Below are positions 54,670 through 64,000 of a stretch of 64,000 nt of DNA, in pieces. Every line of letters starts with the position of its first letter. The stretch's first letter is position 1. The notes beneath the pieces were generated by a model. The model saw nothing but the letters and a program-made list of their open reading frames with translations. It made no database searches and was not told where the DNA came from. This DNA is from Kappaphycus alvarezii. Taxonomy: Eukaryota > Rhodophyta > Florideophyceae > Gigartinales > Solieriaceae. Made by a program: the position numbers and the translations under genes. The stretch is from the NCBI GenBank assembly GCA_002205965.3, contig NADL03000756.1, forward strand, positions 1-64,000, in the 5' to 3' direction.

Positions 54670-57600
54670 GTAAAGTTTGACCACTTTTCGGGATTTCGTC
54701 GCGACAAAGTTTAAGATAGGTGATCTCATTATCCCCATGTCTCTCGGTTTCACTGAGCCTGAGAAAGAGCACCCCGTGACATCTTTTAAGAATCCATTCC
54801 TCAAAATCATTTTCCCTTTGGAAGTCGAGCTTCAGCAGCATCAGATGGCCAAATATTTCCGGCAGCCAGTAACCTGCTTGCCCAATGCTCTTCAATGAAA
54901 GTAACCTAAATGAAAAATATTTTTACAGATTCGTTGCCGTCACCAACAGACAAAGCTTTCACCAAGGATGAGAGAGAACATCTGCCGTCGAGAGAGTAGC
55001 AGAACACGGACACGAATGATCAAATAAATCCTTTTAGTCCATTCCCTTAGCTCTCGAACCAGGTTTTTCAATCGTGAGATGAGTTTGTCGTGTTTTGACA
55101 GACCACTCATCCACCTGGCCCATGAACTATTCCATCCCTATTCGCTTGTTTTAGTATGAGCACGCTTTGAGCCATCTAAATCAAACATTCTTCTTGACTG
55201 AATTCTAAGCCGGAGAGAAAAGGACTCCCAAAGAGTCGAGAGCCATCACATGGACTTGGAGGGAATAGAATGAAATCGGCCAAAAAGACTTCAGGTCTCC
55301 CGTCGTTTGTCAGAGCCATATACTAGTTCTTCATATCAGCCTAATGTATGGATAGCAGTACCAAACGATTAAACTCATACCTTTATTTGTCCCCCAACGT
55401 TCCCAAGCCAACACCAATCTCATGCATACCCAACTTCAGCGCTCTTGGAGTATCCACTGTTCCCTGGGTCTCTCCGTCAACCAGTTCGAAACATATAAGG
55501 TGTACCACCTTGGTTGTTGAATTCCAATACATACATTTCTTCTCCCATCACCTTCGTTACAACTTCTGTTCCATTCTTCGTTGCAAGAACCACTTCGACT
55601 TTTCTTGTTTCTTGGATCCAGCGCATTATGAAGACCTTGCATATACATGTTTGGGCGCTTCGGTCTGCGGAATGCGAGCAAAGATAGCAGCAGCCACGCT
55701 GGAACAGATCAACAAGATCAGTTTTTACCGCTTTTGAAGTAGGAACGAAGCAGGGGAGGAGCCAGATCTGTAGGAAATGCGGAATTCATGGTCCTCCGGA
55801 ACTTTTTCGGTACATGTGGAAGGGGCGCCAAGCCTGTTGATCGCAAGAGGTACAAAATACCAGTCAAATTATGGAGTTGTATCCTGGGGAGCACATGGAG
55901 AGCCAACTAGAGCGGGTGAGGGTGTGCGCTTGTTTGTAGGCGGCGGCATATTTCTAGCAGTGGCCCTGTGAAGCTCAGCATGGGATAGAAGGGCGACATC
56001 TGCTACATAATGTGATGTCACAGGTAGAAAAGATTGGGAGAGAATTGCTGCGAACAGGATAAGGCTGTTAAAAGAGGACGTCGGGGGGATGGAGGGACGT
56101 GCGAGGACCAAGAAGGGAGATTCAAGTTGTGTCTTGAAATATGACCAGCTAAAAATGCTACGCAGGTTGTTCTGTAGTTGCCTTACACCTTATTGGGACT
56201 TGCAAATGACTGAAAGGTCTCCCTGTCAGCTCATCGGAACGTAGTATTGCGTACACCGCAACAAGGAGGAACTGCCGAATACAAGGTCGAGTTTGTGAAG
56301 TATCATGATGGACTATTGCGAGGAGGATACATGGCTGGCTGAGGATTGAGGTGTGCTGAGGAATAAGATTTTGTCCGGGGAGATGAGGTAGTTACGCTGT
56401 GCTATACAGCGTATTCTGAAGTAAGAATGGTACGAGGGATCCTTGTGTCGATCTGCCGGGGCCTTTTGAAACGACTGGGATAAATTCTCCAGAACAGGCT
56501 GAGGTCATTAAAAATCTCAAGGCAGGAACACCATGCTTCCACTCCTCTGTGCTAATAAGCCCTGTAAAGGCGGGGAATTTGAAATGCCCCAATTTTCACC
56601 CTGTGTGCACTGAGAGTCTTGGGTGCTGAGTTCTAAGTCTATCAGGTCTCAAAGCTTTCATTAAATATGTTGGATAACCGTAGGAAACTCTCTGCAAGAA
56701 TGCAGCACTCTGAGAGGAAAATAATGGGCTTCTTTTACTGCGATTATTGCATGGGCAGGGGTTCTCTGCACTTCTATCTGTAATTTTTTTGAGATCAAAG
56801 AGAGAAGACAGACCCCTGCTACCGCAAATTAGCTGACAGACCAGTCAACAGATGGGCGGCGTGTCGTGCGGCACTCGGTCAAACTAGTTTATTAGAACTA
56901 CCATTTATTCAACAAGAAAGAACCAAACGCTCTGCTGACACAATAAAGCACCAAAACCTTTTTCTCTCCTTCTTGTAGCTCTACAGCCTACTAAATTTAA
57001 ACGAACAGTAGCAATCGGCTCATTTTGTTTATCATCGTTCGGTTCTGCAAATATTTGCCTTGAACAGGTTTGGTTTTGTAAACAGTCATCTTGAACCATT
57101 TCGGTTCCTCAAATTGAGGTACTCAACCGGTTCTGTTTGAAATCTTCGGTTCTAGACACAGTTCATAAATTTTATGTCAGTTCGGTTAAATTCATGTACT
57201 TCATCGGAAGATCCATGTTTATCATCAGCTAATTGTAGTAGTTCAGTTAACAGTTGTGGTTTGGAATAAGCAATCAGCCTCAGATTTTGCTTGACAATGA
57301 CGGTTGATCATATTCTATTTAAAGATACAGCAGTTCGGTTTTACATTACAAAGGGCCCCTTTCTTGAACTCTTACGAGACCTTGCCCATGCTGAATAACT
57401 GCACCTCTACTTTGAAGAACTATAGTGCTGCTGCTGTGTCAATCGTTTCATTTGTCCTCATATGAGTTTAGGGGTATTTTTAGAGTAATTTTTTTTTCTC
57501 TGATACTTTTTTTTGTTATCGTAAAGTTTCAACTGTCGTGAAGCTCGATCAAAACAAAAATTTCTGGTGAAATTATCGATCTTCAGAGCACGATGCACTT

Positions 57601-59850
57601 CTTACCGGTCCATAATCTTCAAATTTCGTGCCAATTTTCCACATTTTACGGTTTCAAGACCTGTACGTGGATGCTTTAGACAAATTTATATATTTTTTAG
57701 AGCTACTGAGCAGCCGTCTCATATAATTCTACGTTTCTAGCGGTTCTAAAAATAATTCTCAAATCCCTTCTTCCAGTGTAATATTTGTATGAAATGGAGA
57801 TTTAACCTTTTATGAGGATAGTGCTGTGGCTGATCCAGCCGTGCGTACTCCTGTGCGCGTGCGCTTAGTATGACGGAATTTTTTTCAAAATCCTCTCTTG
57901 GCCCGATGGCAAGGCCAACATTCAGGGAAAATCCCGTTTCAACCGTGCGTATGCAATTTTTATCAGCTTTTCGATGTAGCCAGCCTACTTTGTGATGATG
58001 ATCGATGTCTCCCTTTGCTCGGGTGCCCTCTCGCGACTGTACTCGCTCCAGAAGCTCGTAGAAGCCATTTGTACGGCTCGCGTAGGTGGTATACTTAATT
58101 TCCTGTTAAGAGCAATCGCACCTAGACTACAGTAAGTAGGGTAACCACTTACTGTAAGTAACCTCGGAACGGAGGTTCTCTGGAATATACTGTATGCACA
58201 ATTTCAAGTTGCGGCCTAAGTGTCGCTCAAAACTCCTTCTAACAAACAACTGGCTTTATTCTGGACGATTCTCGCCGCGTGACGAGCGAACAATGTTTGC
58301 TGCGCATCAGAAATCGGAATGGCTTCCCGTTCGGCAATACCAGACGCAACTTTAGGTGGTTAATACAGTGCGAGATGCCGCGCTGGTTGCGGCGTATGTC
58401 ACAGGCACTTTTTGTACTGTATAAACCGGTCCAACTCGGAACCGCAAGCCCGCTTCCCTCCGGCCAGCATCACCCGGCCCATAATCTGTGCGGCCCTCAC
58501 CCAGCAAGCGCCCCAAGTCACTCCCTACTATTGTGCTCAACCAGACCCGTCTTAGTACCGCCACTGGCGCCCAAAGTGTTCCTTGAGCCTTAAATCGCGT
58601 GGTCCCCTGAAGGAAGCACATTGCCCCATAACACGCGCCAGATTTGGAACACATTGTGCGTACCCTCACAGCAATGCACCCTACCAGCGATAGTGAGGTA
58701 CAAACTCAACTTTAATGAGGTAGTAATGTAGTACAATTTTTGTACTCAGTTATGCGCTGACAGTGGGTTTACAAGTTTTCCATCGCTTTCTGGTAGATGT
58801 TGTTGGTGCTAGCATTCGACAGCAATGATTTCTACATGCCTCGACCATCGGCACATGTATTTAACATGACATGCAGATTTGCAAATCCGAATGGGTTCCA
58901 GCCAATCCATACCTCTCAATAAAGAAACCTCCCCTTTTTCCCCTTTATAGTTGTAGCATGTCTACTTTATTAGTATTAGCCACTTGTACACGTGGAGTGT
59001 CCACTGAAAGTGCTTGTTAGTGTACAGTGTCCACAGGCCACCGGATGCTGCATCCTAGCCCAACTTTGCTACAGGTCTGGCCACAGCCAATCAGAAGTCA
59101 GTGTACGCTAGCCCTTTTAATTTTATTCCCTTTATTACTTTTTCCGTTACCAGTCTAGGTGTAACTCTACTATTAGTCTACTTTACCTAGCTAACCCTCC
59201 TACTAGTAAACCAACAACCAACAGACTTAGCATTAAGTTTCTCACCCCTTCCCAAGCCCCCTTCTCGAGGTTGGGCCCATTGTATCAGAAAATGCCTTGT
59301 CGTATTTTTCACCAACTTCTAACCTGCGGATTCCCGCCTAAGACAGCGGACCCCTTTTGCCCTAGATTATTCCCTTTGTTCTACCAACCTACCTCCCTTC
59401 AGTTGTAGATTTCCACAACTCGCTCCGGAAGAGAGGTCCCGAATGCTGGGTGACGATCTGAAACAGGATAGCTGCGTAAGTGTATATCCGTGCTACAGGA
59501 TTGAACCAAGCTTATCTTAATAACAAATAAATTTACCGGATCACATTGGGTCATATGGATCTATTGCTTTTACACTTTTTTCAAATCTAGTTGTGATCTC
59601 CTGAAATTTGCCGTTATCATCTGCCTAGAGCCCGAATCAATATTATCAATTTATATCAGATCCAGAAATGGCCTCTTCGCGGCAATTTACGTCAAATAGG
59701 GTGCTGTATCACAACTTTCTGATGAAAAACACAGGTCAAAGCTGCTCAATTTTCGTGCACTCCGAATAGGGGTTTGTTGGCTACTCTGGTAGCCACCTTA
59801 GCATTCAGCAGCTTTCTTCAAACTTTTCTATGATTCGTCAAGTATGGTAC
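54670..59850. other. Long gene-poor stretch
   Basis: Short frames only, the longest being 55348-55737 (129 codons, cysteine- and histidine-containing, unmatched). 57045-57340 holds six or more TTCGGTT motifs at irregular spacing. 58129-58155 is an ACAGTAAGT / ACTTACTGT inverted repeat. 57480-57520 is T-rich. 58279-58593 is a GC-richer frame of unknown meaning. I find no RNA genes and no known transposon domain. Confidence 0.4.
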
Positions 59851-59859
59851 AACCTTCTG

Positions 59860-61400
59860 CGCTCCTCCCTCTTAAGACGCTTATCAATGACGCCGTTACG
59901 ATGAATCAGTAAGTCAAGTGCATTATCCGGAAAGATACCAAATTCTGTGCACTGCCCTTCACCAATTTGAAACCTTACAACAAAAAATCAGAGAGGCCCG
60001 TCGTTGGTCGGCAATCGGCATGAATCCTGGGAGGAAAAGCATATTGACAAGAGATTTCTTTATTTTGCTCGGTATCAAACGCCATTATCACGAAAGGACG
60101 GCAAAAGATTATTGCGAACATAATGCTTGCCACTCACTCCTCATCGACGAGAGAAATTATCCTGAAAAGAATACGTCCAGGGAACGAGTTTATTGCAAAT
60201 TTTTTACGGCGGAGCGCTTCTTTGTCTACAAAACGAAGGGCAGCACTAGAAAACTCGAGGGATGAAACTATATACCCACTAAATCTGGTTCTCCATTTGG
60301 GTCTATGAAGCAAATGTACAAAGAGTATAAGATTACTATTGCAGAGAACGTTTTCAACATCGATGAGAGCAATTCTTCCAGAAGGAATTACTATCGGACA
60401 AAACGAAGGTGATTTTGCAGTCAAGTGGTCATTAGAATTCCCTGGATTTGAAATGGTATTCTAACGCAGAAGACGTCACTATCACGCCATTTTTTCTGCA
60501 CGTGGCAAAGCTTGGACCCAGTCGCATGTATGCAACCGAAAAAGTCTGATTAGAGAAAAGGGAGTGAAGAAACTGGGCCAACACCGGCGACTTACTTGCT
60601 CTTTGATGCAAATGTTGCATACCGCGACCCTGCTGGAATGAATAGGGGTTCTATCTTTGGATGGGCGATACGTTTCATCATAGAAACGAAAGGATTTCGT
60701 AGGAGAAATAAGCACCCGGTTTTAACTTTTGACGGCTACAGTGTGCACGTAGCCTACAGTGCATTGAAATTGTTTAAGAAACTAATATTATTACAGTTGG
60801 ACTATGTTTCCATAATAGTCACCGCTACAGGTGCTTGACCACACAGTACTTGCTCCGTTAAGGGTAGGCATAAGGGGAGCGAATCACCGGCGAGTGGTTT
60901 TCCCCTCAAATCTCGAACTGCAACATGATTTCTATACGCTCTGGGATACACTAAGAACGGATTACAAAAATTCTTTTACGTTTAGTAACATTATACCAGG
61001 TTTTCAGAGATGTCGCATATGGTGTGCTGTGGTGAGGGTGTTGTCCTTGAGATAATCAAGGTGTATGGTATAACTAACTGGTCATTTTATAGTGATAGAG
61101 AGGATTCTTGAACTGACTTCAACTGTTTGGTGAAGTCTTATCGGTTGGGTCTCATTTGCTGGGACCTGACGGAGATATCATGGCATCAAGTAACATAAAT
61201 ACGAAGATTTAGCTGCTGACTTATTCGGATGTTTTAGATACATTTCAGACTCGTTAGCGAAAGAGAGGAGCCGACCAGGAGGGTCGCGACTACGAGCAGA
61301 GCAGGCTGGTTCTCTGGAGGTTGCAAGGGAGGCCGATACAGCTGCTCGAGTTGCGGGGAAAGCAGCAGCAGCGAGAGAAAAAGAGAGGGGCCATTGTGTG
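59860..61400 (+). pseudogene. pogo/Tigger-like (DDE_1) transposase, degenerate
   Basis: An N-terminal DNA-binding part shows NPGRKSILTRDFFILLGIK (about 60.02-60.08 kb). Catalytic motifs follow: ITIAENVFNIDES (60.33-60.37 kb, first Asp), KHPVLTFDGYSVHVAYSALK (60.71-60.77 kb, second Asp), TVLAPLRVGIRGANHRRVVF (60.84-60.90 kb) and IIPGFQRCRIW (60.99-61.02 kb). This is the order of the DDE_1 domain in pogo/Tigger/Fot1 transposases. A basic C-terminal tail rich in Ala/Arg/Glu is encoded at about 61.25-61.38 kb. Many shifts and stops occur. No terminal inverted repeats were identified. Confidence 0.7.
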
Positions 61401-61489
61401 TGAGCTGCTTCAGCATGATAGGCATTTGCGGTGGCAAATTCTGAAGAAAAGTCGAAGGGATAGAAAGGCCATTGTAAGGATACAATCGT

Positions 61490-62419
61490 ATGGGCTACTT
61501 GTGTCTATAGGATTAGGACTACTTTTTGCACTTGTTTCCCAACAAAAAGTTTTACTTTAGCACATTTCTTTTCCCTTCACATTATTTCATGAGTGTAGAT
61601 GGCCGATCAAAACAAACTTTTCAAGATTATCGACTTCGGTTCGGGCGAGAGAAATTTCCCCTCAGGAACTTCCGCTCTTCGCAAGAAGTTTTGAAAACGA
61701 ATTCATTTTGAAAGCAAATACAGTTCAAAAATATCGTGCAAAGTTTCAAAAACGAGAGCACATGTACGGGAATAATTATTTTACTGTAATCTAATATAAA
61801 AAACCGTTTTGCAATAAAAATTTCGGGCTTCCAAATAATTTACCTTTCCAAAATATAACGTAAATTGTCCTCAGTATGAGAACAAAGTGTGCCTCAAATG
61901 AGGACAATGCTATGACGGATAAGGACTGGCATGGTGGCAGTAAAAATTTTGAAACGGGTTCAGTAAACCTCTCAACGAAATACGAGGCATAATGCGAAAG
62001 AGCCAATCCTATTTTAGAAGCACAGTTGAATACAGCAACACGCATTACTTTCAATGAATTATAAGGAGATTGCAAATTTTATGCAGCTCTACTGCAAAGA
62101 CCGCCAACTAAACAAATTCCAAAACAATCTCCGAGAATACAATACTAGCTAAAGTCGACCGCGTTTTATTGAATGAGGCGAAAAATTGCAATATTACTCA
62201 GTCTTCGAATGTTTGATGGTTCTCCTGCCCAGAAAGCAGCCACCAATTGCACTGTATACACTCTTTCTCTATACCAACTTCTACAAACTGCGAAAAAAGC
62301 CCAAAATACTCTGTTTCCAACATGCAGCCACCGATATATATTGACCTCAGCGCTATGCTCCTGAGAATTCCCCCAAAGTGCCCAGATCCACTTAAAATAC
62401 TCCGACTGATCCGCGAAGA
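61490..62419. other. AT-rich spacer
   Basis: Only short unmatched frames, including 62075-61791 on the minus strand. No repeats or motifs recognised. Confidence 0.35.
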
Positions 62420-63070
62420 GTGCCGGATATCCGCACACCAGGTAAATCAGGCGCTTTGGTACTTTCAGCGGACGCAGCAGCAGAACGCGATGCAGAACTA
62501 GAAAATTACAGCATAATTCCAGCTTACGAAAGCGATTGGGAAAAGGGCTCCCCTTGCCCGCTTTTTTATAATTTTTATCAGACGAACGGTGCTGATGCTA
62601 TTTTAAGCATGACAAATTTCAGTTTGGAGGGCTTTCAAAAACTATTGGATCTTTTTGGAGCTTACATTGAACGAAACTGGAATGTTGGAAAGAGGATAAA
62701 GAGCGACATCACAGGTAAGAATGCGCTTTTAATGATGTTAGTAGCGCTGAAAGCTAGTGGTCAACGCGACTGGATAGCTCCAATTTTTGGGCCTTCGTTT
62801 GGTTCATTTACGAATATGTTTGTTATCCTAATTTCCGATTTTATTTTTGAAGCAACAGTCACAGCTGTTGGTGCGCAGTATTCAATGCAAAAATTAATTT
62901 CAGAAGAGAAGACATTTCAATCCTTTCCATACGCTCGTTACGCAACTGATGTGACTTCCAGCGGTCATACAGGTCCAGCGGAAACTTACAGAAAGGTGAG
63001 AAATATTTCAGTGGAAAGCACAAATCGTATGGGTATAAAGTTTAAGTATTTGTGCTTCCAAACAGTCTGT
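62420..63070 (+). pseudogene. Harbinger/IS5-like (DDE_4) transposase fragment
   Basis: The frame from 62420 reads MTNFSLEGFQKLLDLFG, RIKSDITGKNALLMMLVALK, PSFGSFTNMFVILIS and FPYARYATDVTSSG, ending with the broken motif KYFSGKHKSYGYK in a second frame. The layout (N-terminal helical part, GKNALLMMLVALK, then YATDVT with the first catalytic Asp and FSGKHK-YGYK) is that of Harbinger/IS5-type DDE transposases. The sequence stops resembling a transposase at about 63.07 kb, so the second half is missing. Confidence 0.55.
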
Positions 63071-64000
63071 AGTGCAAGGCACGGTCAGAGCCCTGAAAGG
63101 GTGACGAGCCGTACTGCCTACGGCTACAGATTCAGAAACAGTCGTCTACTATGCAACTACCGGGCGTCCGTGGGACCCGCTTTCTATTTAAGCCCATGAA
63201 TGGAAGTAGCGAAATACCTGATATGCAAATGGGAAAAGACTTGACAAACCGGCGAGGGACGCAAGAGCGTCTAGAAGATGTCCGATGGACGGTGAAAAAG
63301 GCAACGCCAAAAGAAGGAAAGTAGTCCGACGGACCAATAAAAGGAAAATAAAGGAAATGGGAAGTGCGGTACACGGCCGAAGCCGGTAAGTAACAGGACT
63401 AACGGCGAGGCCGCACGTGTTCCTCGCGTAGCGCGTCAGCGGTGACGAGTGAGGCTCTGTAAGGGATTTTATCCTCCCACAGGGGACGGCGCAACCCTGA
63501 AGGTAGCGGATACAGTCCTCTGCCGGGGTACGAAGGGGAAAAACAAACGCACACGCGCGGGGAAAACGTGCGGAGCCTCGCGGATGATCAGTACGAAGTT
63601 CAACGAGCGGGTACCAAAGGGGATGAAGGGCTATAGTCGTAAACGCCGGAGCCGCGTCGAAGAGACCCAGGGCGCGAAGGACAGGAGAAACGCCAGAGCC
63701 AAAAATTTGGTGGCTTTTCTTGGGGCGGCACTAAGGCCGGCGACAAATAAATACTAGGTTAGTAGTTAGCCTGACAGGCTGTTAGACAGTTAGACACTTG
63801 TCAGTTAGTTTGTAGGTTAGCAACCTAATTAATATCAGGGCCCGAACCGGTCCATTTCACGCCTCTACTGGGTCACTGTCAGGCGTGTTACAGGACTGTA
63901 AGTCTAGAATAGTAAATAGCTAAATAAAATAGCTACCGAAATTTCGTTAGTAAAATTGATCATTGAACACTAATATAGAGCCAAAGGGTCATTGCACAAC
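63071..64000. other. GC-richer unit of unknown type up to the right edge
   Basis: Base composition rises abruptly where the transposase stops. AGCCGTA/TACGGCT is a hairpin at 63107-63125, and AGCCTGACAGGCT is at 63768-63780. A basic frame at 63449-63757 (102 codons, many K/R) is unmatched. Repeated TTAG-GTTAG motifs (63755-63835) close the unit. It may be the 5' part of an element that extends beyond the window. Confidence 0.35.

Noticed and set aside
58279..58669. Overlapping plus and minus frames as a gene
   Set aside because: They are GC-rich sequence open by chance on both strands, with no motif, repeat or paralog to support either.
63071..64000. Ribosomal RNA or group II intron at the right edge
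   Set aside because: The hairpins and GC content suggested a structured RNA, but I could not find conserved rRNA segments or an intron domain V.

Overview
This is a eukaryotic nuclear window. It has no bacterial operons or ribosome-binding sites. It contains tRNA-type RNA polymerase III boxes and at least eight kinds of eukaryotic mobile element: Ty1/copia, two lineages of Ty3/gypsy, non-LTR-like reverse transcriptase tails, Tc1/mariner, a pogo/Tigger-like element, a Harbinger/IS5-like fragment, a tRNA-derived SINE-like sequence and MITE-like units. Host genes read for long distances without obvious introns. The species cannot be named from the sequence. A compact, intron-poor, repeat-invaded alga (for example a red alga) or fungus-like protist would fit, at low confidence.

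Region 1 (1-12.6 kb) is the only gene-dense part and looks like a local family cluster. It holds an unrecognised protein running off the left edge (minus), a UPF1-like superfamily 1 helicase with a proline-rich N-terminus (3.15-6.9 kb, minus), and a small orphan gene that copies only the N-terminal domain of that helicase (7.8-8.25 kb, minus). It also holds three paralogs of an unrecognised family (9.1-10.3 plus, 10.3-11.5 minus, 12.05-12.55 plus and truncated). Most intergenic gaps of the cluster carry one or more copies of a ~34 bp element with CACGTGTA / TACACGTG arms around a TTTCGAAAAATT core. A diverged form recurs in a 148 bp tandem repeat near the left gene. The shared element plus local gene duplication is the best candidate here for an undescribed co-regulated system.

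Region 2 (12.6-37 kb) is mostly decayed transposons. It has a gypsy integrase relic (13.7-14.5 kb) and a complete but broken 5.1 kb Ty1/copia element (15,962-21,075) with 315 bp LTRs, an ACTGT target duplication and a Drosophila-copia-like half-tRNA primer site. A frame-broken secreted repeat protein follows (21.3-23.6 kb), then a reverse-transcriptase tail (25.8-26.5 kb) and three more pieces of one gypsy lineage on the minus strand (26.8-34.7 kb). One of these pieces has a telomere-like TTTAGGGGG array exactly where its RT core is missing.

Region 3 (37-39.5 kb) holds a CMPK2-like nucleoside monophosphate kinase followed in the same direction by a second P-loop kinase, possibly one bifunctional protein. 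Region 4 (40-64 kb) is again transposons: a Tc1/mariner relic with a nested MITE; an old copia element split by a young chromodomain Ty3/gypsy element (45,611-51,506, near-identical LTRs, TAAATT duplication); a tRNA-derived sequence; tandem RT tails; a pogo/Tigger-like relic; and a Harbinger-like fragment cut by a GC-richer unit near the right edge.

Nearly every convincing reading frame is broken by single-base shifts, even in the young gypsy element. Some breaks may therefore be sequencing or assembly indels rather than true mutations.
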